A stretch of DNA of 64,000 bases, from contig NZ_JARUBH010000009.1 in the NCBI RefSeq assembly GCF_029626105.1, forward strand, positions 6,876,011 through 6,940,010, in the 5' to 3' direction. The notes under the pieces are model-generated. The model made no database searches and was not told the origin of the DNA. It saw only the letters and a program-made list of their open reading frames with translations. Of the stretch, positions 1 to 8,130 are shown piece by piece. Made by a program: the position numbers and the translations under genes. Numbering within the stretch: the stretch's first letter is position 1; each line of letters opens with the position of its first letter. The DNA is from Solwaraspora sp. WMMD792. GTDB taxonomy: Bacteria > Actinomycetota > Actinomycetes > Mycobacteriales > Micromonosporaceae.

Positions 1-381
1 GGCTACAACATGATCGTGCTGTATGCCGCGCTGCAGGGCGTGCCGCGGGAGATCTACGAGTCCGCGAGGATCGACGGTGCGGGGGCGGTGCAGGTCGCGC
101 TGCGGATCAAGGCACCGATGATCTCCGCGGCCCTGGTGCTGTGCACCGTGTTCACGATCGTCGGCACCCTCCAGTTCTTCACCGAGCCGCTCATCCTGCA
201 GCCACTCAACCCCGGCGCGATCACCAACAGTTACACACCCAACGTCTACGCCTACAATCAGGCGTTCTCGTACCAGCAGTACAACTACTCGGCGGCGATT
301 TCCTTCCTGCTCGGCGTGGTGGTCTTCGTCGGTTCGTACATCTTCCTGTTCGCCACGCGCAAGAGGAGTTCGCTGCGATGA
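1..381 (+). CDS. ABC sugar importer permease, MalF type (5' end outside window)
   Basis: The reading frame is open from base 1, so only the C-terminal part (126 residues) is present. It contains the EAA loop of importer permeases (EIYESARIDGAG, about residues 17-28), which docks on the ATPase, followed by two hydrophobic spans and a basic tail. It is the first of a pair of membrane subunits of a CUT1-type carbohydrate importer. Its TGA overlaps the ATG of the next permease (ATGA). The arabinosidases directly downstream suggest arabinose or arabino-oligosaccharides as substrate; that is inference. The solute-binding protein would lie left of the window. Confidence 0.9.
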   Translation, partial: GYNMIVLYAALQGVPREIYESARIDGAGAVQVALRIKAPMISAALVLCTVFTIVGTLQFFTEPLILQPLNPGAITNSYTPNVYAYNQAFSYQQYNYSAAISFLLGVVVFVGSYIFLFATRKRSSLR

Positions 382-1259
382 GCGCCCCCGTCGCGACGAC
401 CTCCTCGCCGACGGTGCGGCGCAGCCGCGGTACGGTCGGCACGCACCTGGTGATGGCGCTGTTCGTGGCGTACTTCCTGTTGCCGTTCTGGTGGCTGCTC
501 GTCGCGGCGACCAAGGACAACGACGGGTTGTTCGGCTCGGAACCGCTCTGGTTCGCCGATCTGCATCTGGTCGACAATCTCCGACTGCTGTTCACTCAGG
601 ACGACGGACTCTACCTACGCTGGATGGGCAACTCGGCGTTGTACGCCGCGACCAGCGGCGTCGGGGCTACCGCGATCGCCGCCCTGGCCGGCTACGCCTT
701 CGCCAAGCTGCGCTTTCCGGGTCGCAACGCGCTGTTCGCGCTGCTGCTCGGCCTCATCATGGTGCCGGCCACGGCCCTGGTCCTGCCGACGTACCTGCTG
801 ATGGCCGAGGTCGGGCTGGTCGACTCGGTGTGGGCGGTGATCCTGCCCTCGTTGCTCAACCCGTTTGGGGTGTACCTGTTGCGCGTCTACGCTCATGACT
901 CGGTGCCCGACGAGATGCTCGAGGCCGCCCGCATCGACGGCGCGGGGGAGTTCCGGGTGTTCCGGAGCGTCGCGCTGCCCGCCATGCGACCGGCGTTGGT
1001 CACCGTCCTGCTGTTTACCATGGTGGCGAGCTGGAACAACTTCTTCCTGCCGCTGGTGATGCTCAGTGATCAGAACCTCTACCCGCTGACCGTCGGCCTG
1101 CGGTCCTGGTACCTGTCGGCGACCATCGGCAACGGTGGACCAGCTCTGTTCAACGTCATCGTCATCGGCTCGTTGGTCGCGATCGTTCCGCTCATCGCCG
1201 CGTTTCTGCTGCTGCAGCGCTACTGGCGAGGCGGGCTGACCATCGGCTCCCTCCGATGA
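378..1259 (+). CDS. ABC sugar importer permease, MalG type
   Basis: A 293-residue inner-membrane subunit of a CUT1 sugar importer. An N-terminal membrane span (VMALFVAYFLLPFWWLL) is followed by several more, and the EAA motif (EMLEAARIDGAGEFRVF) sits in the last third. I chose the ATG at 378 because it overlaps the stop of the upstream permease as ATGA, the usual translational coupling for such pairs. The frame stays open further upstream, but that stretch lies inside the neighbour gene. The GH51 gene begins 61 bp downstream. No ATPase gene is visible, which fits actinomycetes using a shared MsiK-type ATPase encoded elsewhere (established for Streptomyces, inferred here). Confidence 0.92.
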   Translation: MSAPVATTSSPTVRRSRGTVGTHLVMALFVAYFLLPFWWLLVAATKDNDGLFGSEPLWFADLHLVDNLRLLFTQDDGLYLRWMGNSALYAATSGVGATAIAALAGYAFAKLRFPGRNALFALLLGLIMVPATALVLPTYLLMAEVGLVDSVWAVILPSLLNPFGVYLLRVYAHDSVPDEMLEAARIDGAGEFRVFRSVALPAMRPALVTVLLFTMVASWNNFFLPLVMLSDQNLYPLTVGLRSWYLSATIGNGGPALFNVIVIGSLVAIVPLIAAFLLLQRYWRGGLTIGSLR

Positions 1260-1320
1260 CGTACACCTGCCAACCGTGGGCGCCGGTGACGCCGCGACCA
1301 CCGTTCCGACAAGGACATCC

Positions 1321-2859
1321 ATGCACCTCGCTCGCCTCGCCCTGGATCCGGCCGCCGTCGTGGCCCCGGTCAACCGCCGCACCTTCGGTACGTTCGTCGA
1401 GCACATGGGGCGGTGTGTCTACACCGGAATCTACGAGCCCGGTCACCCGTCCGCCGACGCGGACGGGTTCCGGACCGACGTCTTGGCCCTGACCCGCGAA
1501 CTCGGTGTCACGGTGGTCCGCTACCCGGGTGGCAACTTCGTCTCGGGGTACCGGTGGGAGGACGGGGTCGGGCCGAGGGACCAGCGCCCCCGTCGACGCG
1601 ATCTCGCCTGGCGCAGCATCGAGACGAACGAGATCGGCATCGACGAGTTCGTCCGGTGGGCCGACAAGGCGGACGTCGAGATCATGTACGCGGTGAACCT
1701 GGGCACCAGGGGAGTGCAGGAGGCTCTCGACGTACACGAGTACGTCAACCACTCCGGCGGCACCCACCTGGCCGAACTGCGACGGGCCAACGGCGCGGAC
1801 AAGCCGTACGGCATCCGGATGTGGTGCCTGGGCAACGAACTCGACGGTCCGTGGCAGCTTGGTCACAAAAGCGCCGAGGCGTACGGGCAGCTCGCTGCCG
1901 CCACCGCTCGGGCGCTGCGCGCGGCGGAACCGGACCTGGAACTGATTGTCTGCGGAAGCTCCGGTTCCACGATGCCGACGTTCGGCTCGTGGGAAGCCAC
2001 TGTCCTGGAGCACACCTATGATTTGGTGGACTACGTCTCGTGCCACGCCTACTACGAGGAACACGACGGTGACGTCGGGTCCTTTCTCGCCTGCGCCACC
2101 GACATGGACCACTTCGTCAACAGCGTCGTCGCCACCGCCGACAGCATCGGCGCCCGGCTGCGTAGCAAGAAGAAGATCCAACTGTCGTTCGACGAGTGGA
2201 ACGTCTGGTATCTCTCCCGCTTCCAGAACCAGCCGCCGGTCGACGACTGGCGGGTCGCCCCGCGGGTCATCGAGGACGAGTACAACGTCGCCGACGCCGT
2301 GGTGGTCGGCAACCTGCTCATCTCCCTGCTGCGGCACAGCGACCGGGTGACTGCCGCGTGCCAGGCTCAACTGGTCAACGTGATCGCCCCGATCCGCACC
2401 GAACCCGGCGGGCCCGCCTGGCGGCAGACCATCTTCCATCCGTTCGCCCGAACGGCCGCACTGGCCCGCGGCGACGTCCTGCGTACGGTGGTGGACGGCC
2501 CCGCGTACCAGACTGACCGTTACGGCGCTGCCCCGGTGGTCGACGCGGTCGCCACCTATGACGCGGCGACGGACGTCGTGGCGGCGTTTGTCGTCAACCG
2601 TGACCAGGCCCGGTCGGTGGAACTCACCATCGACCTGAGTCGGTTCGGCGCGGGAGCCTGGAGTGTGGAAGCGTCGACTCTGCACGACGACGACATCCGG
2701 GCCACCAACACCGCGGGACGCCCGGACCGGGTGGGGCTGCGCACCAACCGGCAGGTCTCGACGCATCCTGGCGGTGTCCGGATCGTGCTGCCGCCGGTGT
2801 CGTGGACAGCCGTGCAGTGCTCGTCGATCCGGTCCACCGACGGGCTGAGCGACGGCTGA
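1321..2859 (+). CDS. GH51 alpha-L-arabinofuranosidase
   Basis: A 512-residue enzyme predicted to release terminal L-arabinofuranose from arabino-oligosaccharides. It has no signal peptide, so it probably works on imported oligomers. GH51 marks are the N-terminal FGTFVEHMGRCVYTGIYEP segment, the acid/base glutamate in CLGNELDG (about E173) and the nucleophile in SFDEWNVWY (about E292), followed by the usual C-terminal beta domain. The length is normal for the family. I chose the ATG at 1321 because AAGGA lies about 7 bp upstream; an in-frame start at 1276 lacks such a site. It follows two sugar permeases and precedes secreted GH43 enzymes, forming one arabinan-use locus. Confidence 0.93.
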   Translation: MHLARLALDPAAVVAPVNRRTFGTFVEHMGRCVYTGIYEPGHPSADADGFRTDVLALTRELGVTVVRYPGGNFVSGYRWEDGVGPRDQRPRRRDLAWRSIETNEIGIDEFVRWADKADVEIMYAVNLGTRGVQEALDVHEYVNHSGGTHLAELRRANGADKPYGIRMWCLGNELDGPWQLGHKSAEAYGQLAAATARALRAAEPDLELIVCGSSGSTMPTFGSWEATVLEHTYDLVDYVSCHAYYEEHDGDVGSFLACATDMDHFVNSVVATADSIGARLRSKKKIQLSFDEWNVWYLSRFQNQPPVDDWRVAPRVIEDEYNVADAVVVGNLLISLLRHSDRVTAACQAQLVNVIAPIRTEPGGPAWRQTIFHPFARTAALARGDVLRTVVDGPAYQTDRYGAAPVVDAVATYDAATDVVAAFVVNRDQARSVELTIDLSRFGAGAWSVEASTLHDDDIRATNTAGRPDRVGLRTNRQVSTHPGGVRIVLPPVSWTAVQCSSIRSTDGLSDG

Positions 2860-3064
2860 TTCCCACCATCGGCGACTGGGCCGACGATACAGCGCGGCGG
2901 TGTCCGGCAGCTCGGTGCCGGACGTCGCCTGCCGCTGCGCTTGACCCCTGTCTCGGACTGTCGGCGGCGGTATCCATGTGACTGGTATCGGTGCGTTCCA
3001 TGGCGGTCGCACTACCTGAAAAAATCGACCGAAGTCAAAGCGTTAGGCGCTTGACAGGGGTCGA

Positions 3065-3078
3065 TGTTAACGCGAACA
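3065..3078. promoter_or_regulatory. LacI-family-like operator
   Basis: The 14-mer TGTTAACGCGAACA has TGTT/AACA arms around a central CG, the typical layout of LacI/GalR-family sites. It begins 8 bp after a TTGACA -35-like hexamer, so a bound repressor would block the promoter. The assignment rests on pattern only; the central half-sites are not fully symmetric. Confidence 0.45.
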
Positions 3079-3205
3079 ATTGAAGTAACGCGAGCGTAAT
3101 GATCCTGTTGCGATCCGTAGGCGTGCGCGCGCCGTCTGCGCGGGCGGTCGATTCGGCGGAGACGGTCACTCCCTCCCGGGTGGTGAACTGTCACCCTAGA
3201 TATCG

Positions 3206-3228
3206 ACCAACAACAATATAATGTTGGT
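3206..3228. promoter_or_regulatory. Inverted repeat enclosing TATAAT
   Basis: ACCAAC and GTTGGT form a 6-bp inverted repeat with an 11-nt spacer that holds a perfect TATAAT (3217-3222), which is rare in such GC-rich DNA. It lies about 38 bp before the start codon of the lectin-GH43 gene. A repressor site over a -10 element is a reasonable reading, although no convincing -35 lies at the right distance. Confidence 0.35.
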
Positions 3229-3245
3229 GTAGTAGGCCGTGTCGA

Positions 3246-3831
3246 ACTCGATGAAGGAGGTTTCGATGACGAGGTTGGATCGGGTGCCGCGGGTGGGTTC
3301 GCGGTGGCGTGGTGTGCGGGTGGGGGTCGTCGCGGGTGCGGCGGTGTTGGTGTTGGCGGGTACGGGGGTGGTGTTCGGGTTGCCGTCGGCGTCGGCGGCG
3401 ACGGTGGACACGTCGGCGTCGTATGTGTTTGTGAATCGGCACAGTGGTAAGGCGATGGATGTGTATGACTGGTCGACGGCGGAGAACGCGCCGGTGAATC
3501 AGTGGGCGCGTAATGATCTTGCGGTGCAGCAGTGGCAGTTCGTGGATGCTGGTGGTGGGTTCTACAAGGTGCGGTCGCGGCACAGTGGGAAGGTGCTGGA
3601 GTTGCCGAGTGCGGCGGATGGGACGCAGTTGGTGCAGTCCACTGATCGGGGGTCGGCTACGCAGCAGTTTCGGTTGGTGGATTCGGCTGGTGGTTTCGTG
3701 CGGTTCGTGAACCGGCAGTCGAGCAAGGTCATTGATGTGTGGGAGTGGTCGACGGCGGATGGTGGCCGGCTGGCCGGGTATGCGGATCTGGACGGCGCCA
3801 ACCAGCAGTGGCAGCTGATCCGGCTGGGCGG
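3246..3831 (+). repeat. 586-bp direct repeat, copy 1 (leader, signal peptide, ricin-type lectin module)
   Basis: This stretch matches 6488-7073 almost base for base. The only differences I found are two adjacent changes in the residue after the signal peptide (ACG/CCG with the preceding wobble base) and one GCC/ACC change near the end. It covers the Shine-Dalgarno, the whole signal peptide and the lectin domain, and stops where the linker to the catalytic domain begins. The module is rich in G-ending codons (GTG, TTG, GCG), unlike the C-ending catalytic domains. Confidence 0.95.
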
Positions 3832-4789
3832 CGGGACCGCCCGGACGTTCACCAACCCGATCAAGCGCAACGGGCCCGACCCGTGGCTCCAGGTGCACAA
3901 CGGCGTGTACTACCTGGCCACGACGACGTGGAACTCGACGATCACCATGCGCCGGTCCACCACCCTCGCTGGGCTGGCGACGGCCCCGGATCAGGTGATC
4001 TTCAACCTGGCCGGCCGGCCCAACGGCTGCTGCAACATGTGGGCACCGGAGTTCCACCTGATCAACGGACCTAATGGACCACGGTGGTACTTCTACTACA
4101 CGGCCGGGCAGAACGTGGCCGACTTCAACCCGACGCAACGGCTGCACGTACTCGAGAGCGCCGGGACCGACCCGATGGGACCGTACACGTTCAAGGCCGA
4201 TCTGGGCAGCGACTGGCAGCTCGACGCGAGCATCCTGACGGTCAACAACCGGCTCTACCTGATGGGTACGTACAATGCCGGCGGCAGCTACGGGCAGAGC
4301 CTGTTCATCACGCCGATGAGCAACCCCTGGACGCTGAGTGGCCCACGGGTCCGACTGAGCTCCCCCACCCTGTCCTGGGAGCGCCAGACCCATCCGGTCA
4401 ACGAAGGGCCGGAGCCGCTGTACCACGACGGGCGCACAATGATCGTCTACTCGGCGAGTGCCTGCTGGGGTCCGGACTACAAGCTCGGCCTGCTCACCTT
4501 CACCGGCAGTGACCCACTCAACCCGGGGCACTGGACAAAGGCACCGAACCCGGTGTTCCAGCGCGACAACGCCAACGGCGTCTACGCTCCCGGGCACAAC
4601 GGGTTCTTCAAGTCGCCCGACGGCACCGAGGACTGGATCGTCTACCACGCCAACGACTCGGCTGGCGGCGGCTGCGACATGAACCGGTCCACCCGAGCTC
4701 AGAAGTTCACCTGGAACGCGGATGGTACCCCCAATTTCGGCACGCCTGTCCAGCTCGGGGTCACTCTTACCGCTCCCTCAGGCGAATGA
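3266..4789 (+). CDS. Secreted ricin-lectin GH43 exo-alpha-L-arabinofuranosidase-like enzyme
   Basis: A 507-residue exported protein. A signal peptide (basic start, hydrophobic core, cleavage near ASAA around residue 45) is followed by a ricin-B-like carbohydrate-binding module with QQWQF/NQQWQL repeats (about 50-188) and a GH43 five-bladed propeller (about 195-505). The general base is the Asp of NGPDPW (about D205) and the likely acid lies in NEGPEP (E380/E383). The NPIKRNGPDPW entry resembles exo-1,5-arabinofuranosidases of GH43 (subfamily not certain). Start 3266 is set by AAGGAGG 5 bp upstream; the frame extends to 3239 without a site. Likely role: trimming arabinan outside the cell. Confidence 0.88.
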   Translation: MTRLDRVPRVGSRWRGVRVGVVAGAAVLVLAGTGVVFGLPSASAATVDTSASYVFVNRHSGKAMDVYDWSTAENAPVNQWARNDLAVQQWQFVDAGGGFYKVRSRHSGKVLELPSAADGTQLVQSTDRGSATQQFRLVDSAGGFVRFVNRQSSKVIDVWEWSTADGGRLAGYADLDGANQQWQLIRLGGGTARTFTNPIKRNGPDPWLQVHNGVYYLATTTWNSTITMRRSTTLAGLATAPDQVIFNLAGRPNGCCNMWAPEFHLINGPNGPRWYFYYTAGQNVADFNPTQRLHVLESAGTDPMGPYTFKADLGSDWQLDASILTVNNRLYLMGTYNAGGSYGQSLFITPMSNPWTLSGPRVRLSSPTLSWERQTHPVNEGPEPLYHDGRTMIVYSASACWGPDYKLGLLTFTGSDPLNPGHWTKAPNPVFQRDNANGVYAPGHNGFFKSPDGTEDWIVYHANDSAGGGCDMNRSTRAQKFTWNADGTPNFGTPVQLGVTLTAPSGE

Positions 4790-4858
4790 ACCGCCCCCGT
4801 GTCCCAGGCGGTACGCCCACTCAGATCCCCGTACCAGGTCCGCCTCGCCGGGCCGGAG

Positions 4859-6268
4859 ATGAGTAGTTCGATGGTTTCTCGACGCACCCTGCTGGCTACC
4901 GGAGCGTCCGCCGCGGTGGTCGCTGGCACCGACATCCTGCTCCGTGGTGCGACACCGGCCTTGGCCGTTCCGCCCTACGGCGGCTACGTCATGGGCTACT
5001 TCACCGAGTCGCCCTCGTCGCTGGCCGACAACTACGGTCTTCATCTGGCCGTCAGCACCGACGGTCTGCACTGGACCCCGCTAAACCAGAACAACCCGGT
5101 CGTCACACCCACCGCCGGCACGGGCGGTCTGCGCGACCCGTTCATCATGCGCAAGCAGGACGACACCTTCGTGGTGCTCGCCACCGACCTCAACGGAAAG
5201 GACTTCACCCAGCAGAACCAGTACATCCACATCTGGGACTCTTCTGACCTGCTGAGCTTCACCGGCTACCGCCGGGTGCGGATGCATACGATGCCGACCC
5301 ATACCTGGGCACCGGAGGCGTTCTGGGACTCATCAAGGGGCCAGTACGGGATCCTGTACTCCGCCAGGAGCGGCAGCCGGGACGCCTTCTACGTCAACTA
5401 CACCACGGACTTCCGTACCGTGAGCGCTCACCAGCTGTACTTCGACCCGGGTTTCGACGTGTTGGACGCCACCATGCACGTCGGCAGCGGCATGAACTAC
5501 CTGTACTACAAGAGCTTCACCGACGGCCGGCTATACGGCGCCCGGTCCGGCAGCCTCGCCCCGCGTAGCTTCGACCGGGGTACGTACACCAGTGGCGTCG
5601 TCAACGGTGGTATCGAGGCGCCCATCGTGGTCAAGGCCAACGACCGTGACGAATGGTTTCTCTGGGGTGATTCGTTCTCCCCGAACAACGGTGAACTGTA
5701 CGTGTGGCGTAGCGGCGACATCAACAGCAACAGCTGGACGCCACTTGGCAAGGAACGCTACACCCAACCGCTCAATGCCAAGCATCCCACCATCGCGCCG
5801 ATCACCACCGCTGAGCAGGCGGCGATGCTGTCGCGGTGGGGGGCACCTGCCTGGAACCGGATCAAGTCGTACAACTTCCCGGACCACCTGATCCGGCACG
5901 CCAATTACGCGGTACGGATCGACCCGTATCCGTTCGACCCTTACGCCGACGCCCAGTGGCGCCTGCGGCCCGGCCTGGCGAACTCCTCGGGAGTGTCGTT
6001 CGAGTCGGTCAACTACCCCGGTCAGTACCTGCGGCACAGCAACTACGTCCTGGGCCTGGCTGCCAACGACGGTTCCGCCGTATTCGCCGGCGATGCCACC
6101 TTCTACCGGACGGCCGGGCTCGCGGACTCCGGATGGAGCTCGTTCCGCTCGCACAACTTCTCTGACTACTACATTCGCCACGCCAGCTATGTCCTACGTA
6201 TCGACCCGCTCACCAACTCGTCGAGTGCGGCCGACCGTGCGGACGCCACGTTCCAGATCGGGTACTGA
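4859..6268 (+). CDS. Secreted GH43-like glycosidase with C-terminal AbfB (CBM42) arabinose-binding domain
   Basis: About 469 residues. A Tat-type signal (SRRTLLATGASAAVVAG) points to folded export. The catalytic part has the GH43 propeller pattern (GGLRDPFIMRKQDD with the base Asp, HTWAPEAFWD, GGIEAPIVVK with the acid Glu). The last ~140 residues carry repeated NFPDHLIRHANY / NYPGQYLRHSNY / NFSDYYIRHASY units, the hallmark of AbfB beta-trefoils that bind arabinofuranose side chains. The start is uncertain: ATG 4859 has GGAG immediately before it, ATG 4871 gives a compact Tat signal, and a GTG at 4799 is less likely. It lies between the two ricin-GH43 genes, in the same direction. Confidence 0.85.
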   Translation: MSSSMVSRRTLLATGASAAVVAGTDILLRGATPALAVPPYGGYVMGYFTESPSSLADNYGLHLAVSTDGLHWTPLNQNNPVVTPTAGTGGLRDPFIMRKQDDTFVVLATDLNGKDFTQQNQYIHIWDSSDLLSFTGYRRVRMHTMPTHTWAPEAFWDSSRGQYGILYSARSGSRDAFYVNYTTDFRTVSAHQLYFDPGFDVLDATMHVGSGMNYLYYKSFTDGRLYGARSGSLAPRSFDRGTYTSGVVNGGIEAPIVVKANDRDEWFLWGDSFSPNNGELYVWRSGDINSNSWTPLGKERYTQPLNAKHPTIAPITTAEQAAMLSRWGAPAWNRIKSYNFPDHLIRHANYAVRIDPYPFDPYADAQWRLRPGLANSSGVSFESVNYPGQYLRHSNYVLGLAANDGSAVFAGDATFYRTAGLADSGWSSFRSHNFSDYYIRHASYVLRIDPLTNSSSAADRADATFQIGY

Positions 6269-6507
6269 GCGGAACGCCCGGGTCGGTGGCGCGGTACGCG
6301 ACGTCGACCCGGCTCGTCCCGTGGAGACAGCGGCGTTGTCCGCCCCGGGTGCCGTCGCATCGTGATCGTGTTCCGACCAGCTGTTCGTCGAGTTGGTGAG
6401 CGCGATCCGGCAAAACCACAGTTTCACTCTTGGTGCGGTTTCGGTCACCTGCGTTTTCAGTTGACCACCAAATTCGAGGCCGTACCGACTCGATGAAGGA
6501 GGTTTCG
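6269..6507 (+). other. Intergenic, 239 bp, no gene seen
   Basis: No coding signal or clear terminator was found. The last 20 bases before the ATG belong to the duplicated leader and include the AAGGAGG ribosome-binding site. Confidence 0.5.
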
Positions 6508-7073
6508 ATGACGAGGTTGGATCGGGTGCCGCGGGTGGGTTCGCGGTGGCGTGGTGTGCGGGTGGGGGTCGTCGCGGGTGCGGCGGTGTTGGTGTTGGCG
6601 GGTACGGGGGTGGTGTTCGGGTTGCCGTCGGCGTCGGCGGCACCGGTGGACACGTCGGCGTCGTATGTGTTTGTGAATCGGCACAGTGGTAAGGCGATGG
6701 ATGTGTATGACTGGTCGACGGCGGAGAACGCGCCGGTGAATCAGTGGGCGCGTAATGATCTTGCGGTGCAGCAGTGGCAGTTCGTGGATGCTGGTGGTGG
6801 GTTCTACAAGGTGCGGTCGCGGCACAGTGGGAAGGTGCTGGAGTTGCCGAGTGCGGCGGATGGGACGCAGTTGGTGCAGTCCACTGATCGGGGGTCGGCT
6901 ACGCAGCAGTTTCGGTTGGTGGATTCGGCTGGTGGTTTCGTGCGGTTCGTGAACCGGCAGTCGAGCAAGGTCATTGATGTGTGGGAGTGGTCGACGGCGG
7001 ATGGTGGCCGGCTGGCCGGGTATGCGGATCTGGACGGCACCAACCAGCAGTGGCAGCTGATCCGGCTGGGCGG
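6488..7073 (+). repeat. 586-bp direct repeat, copy 2
   Basis: Second copy of the leader/signal peptide/ricin-lectin module found at 3246-3831, differing at about three bases. After this point the sequence changes abruptly to a Thr/Pro-rich linker and an unrelated GH43 catalytic domain. Confidence 0.95.
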
Positions 7074-8016
7074 TACGACGCCCACCACGCCCGGTGGGAC
7101 CACCGTGCCAACTCCGCCGACGGGGACACCACCACCGGCCTACCCTCAGCCGGGCAGGGTCTCCGGAGACGTCGGCGTCCACGATCCCACGGTGGTCAAC
7201 CGACCCGACGGCACGTACCTCGTCGCACACACCGGTGACAACATCGCGCTGAAGACCTCCACGGACCGGGTCACCTTCCGAAACGCCGGCATGGTCTTCC
7301 CCGCCGGGGCCCCGTGGACCACCACGTACACCGGCGGTGCACGTAATCTGTGGGCCCCCGACCTGTCCTACCGCAACGGCCGCTACTACCTGTACTACTC
7401 GGCGTCGACCTTCGGCTCCAACCGATCGGCGATCTTCCTGGCGACCAGCACCACCGGCGCGTCCGGGAGCTGGACCAACGAAGGCCTCGTCGTCGAGTCG
7501 CGCACCTCGGACAACTTCAATGCGATCGATCCGAACCTCATCGTGGACGACCAGGGCCGGTGGTGGTTGAGCTTCGGCTCGTTCTGGTCGGGCATCAAGA
7601 TGATCCAGATCGACCCGGCCACCGGACGGCGGCTCGGCACGGCGATGCACAGTCTCGCCAACTACGGCCCAGGCATCGAAGCACCCGTGATGGTCAAGCG
7701 AGGTGCCTGGTACTACCTGTACGTCTCGTTCGACCGTTGCTGCCAAGGGGCCAACAGCACGTACCGGATCATGGTCGGCCGGTCGGCCAGCCCGACCGGT
7801 CCGTTTGTCGACCGCGCCGGCCGGGACATGCTCTCGGGTGGGGGCACCCAGATTCTCGCCTCGCACGGCGGCATCAACGGCCCTGGTCACCAGGCGGTCC
7901 TCGCTGACAGCGACGGTGACTACCTCTTCTACCACTACTACGCCAACAACGGCGCGGCGCTGCTCGGCATCAACCGCATCGGCTACGACGCGGCTGCCTG
8001 GCCCTACGTGTACTGA
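6508..8016 (+). CDS. Secreted ricin-lectin GH43 endo-1,5-alpha-L-arabinanase
   Basis: A 502-residue exported protein. Signal peptide and ricin-B lectin (about 1-188) are the duplicated module, then a PTTPGGTTVPTPP linker (about 190-213) and a GH43 arabinanase domain. Catalytic residues fit the family: base in VHDPTVV (about D226), pKa-modulating Asp in NAIDPN (about D341), acid in GIEAPV (about E391); WLSFGSFWSGI is also characteristic of endo-arabinanases. The start at 6508 follows AAGGAGG. It would cut the arabinan backbone outside the cell, supplying oligomers to the exo-acting GH43, the GH51 enzyme and the importer. A strong hairpin lies just downstream. Confidence 0.9.
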   Translation: MTRLDRVPRVGSRWRGVRVGVVAGAAVLVLAGTGVVFGLPSASAAPVDTSASYVFVNRHSGKAMDVYDWSTAENAPVNQWARNDLAVQQWQFVDAGGGFYKVRSRHSGKVLELPSAADGTQLVQSTDRGSATQQFRLVDSAGGFVRFVNRQSSKVIDVWEWSTADGGRLAGYADLDGTNQQWQLIRLGGTTPTTPGGTTVPTPPTGTPPPAYPQPGRVSGDVGVHDPTVVNRPDGTYLVAHTGDNIALKTSTDRVTFRNAGMVFPAGAPWTTTYTGGARNLWAPDLSYRNGRYYLYYSASTFGSNRSAIFLATSTTGASGSWTNEGLVVESRTSDNFNAIDPNLIVDDQGRWWLSFGSFWSGIKMIQIDPATGRRLGTAMHSLANYGPGIEAPVMVKRGAWYYLYVSFDRCCQGANSTYRIMVGRSASPTGPFVDRAGRDMLSGGGTQILASHGGINGPGHQAVLADSDGDYLFYHYYANNGAALLGINRIGYDAAAWPYVY

Positions 8017-8037
8017 TCCGGCCGCGTGTACTGATCC

Positions 8038-8082
8038 AGCTGGTCCCGGTGGACACCTTCGCGGTGCCCACCGGGACCAGCT
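8038..8082. terminator. Bidirectional hairpin terminator
   Basis: A 15-bp perfect stem (8038-8052 with 8068-8082) plus an inner ACACC/CGGTG extension and TTCG loop lies between convergent genes: the arabinanase (plus) and the GntR regulator (minus). There is no U-tract, which is common in actinomycetes. Confidence 0.75.
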
Positions 8083-8130
8083 TCGACTCCGGTGTATGGC
8101 GGACGGACGTCCGACGCGGGAGCCGGGCGG

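Larger units (their letters stand above)
2860..3265 (+). promoter_or_regulatory. Intergenic control region upstream of the first lectin-GH43 gene
   Basis: No gene is supported in these 406 bases. The region has a TTGACA hexamer at 3051-3056, a LacI-family-like dyad just after it, an exact TATAAT at 3217-3222 inside an inverted repeat, and a strong Shine-Dalgarno (AAGGAGG, 3254-3260) before the ATG at 3266. The pattern suggests a sugar-responsive promoter. No regulator gene is next to it in the window. Confidence 0.5.

Noticed and set aside
1192-3012. 606-codon minus-strand frame opposite the GH51 gene
   Set aside because: Antisense shadow of a well-supported enzyme with catalytic residues; composition is low-information Arg/Gly/Val.
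3191-4648. Long minus-strand frame rich in Arg/His/Pro opposite the lectin-GH43 gene
   Set aside because: It mirrors the codon bias of the plus-strand gene; it has no ribosome-binding site or family likeness, and the same shadow appears opposite the second copy.
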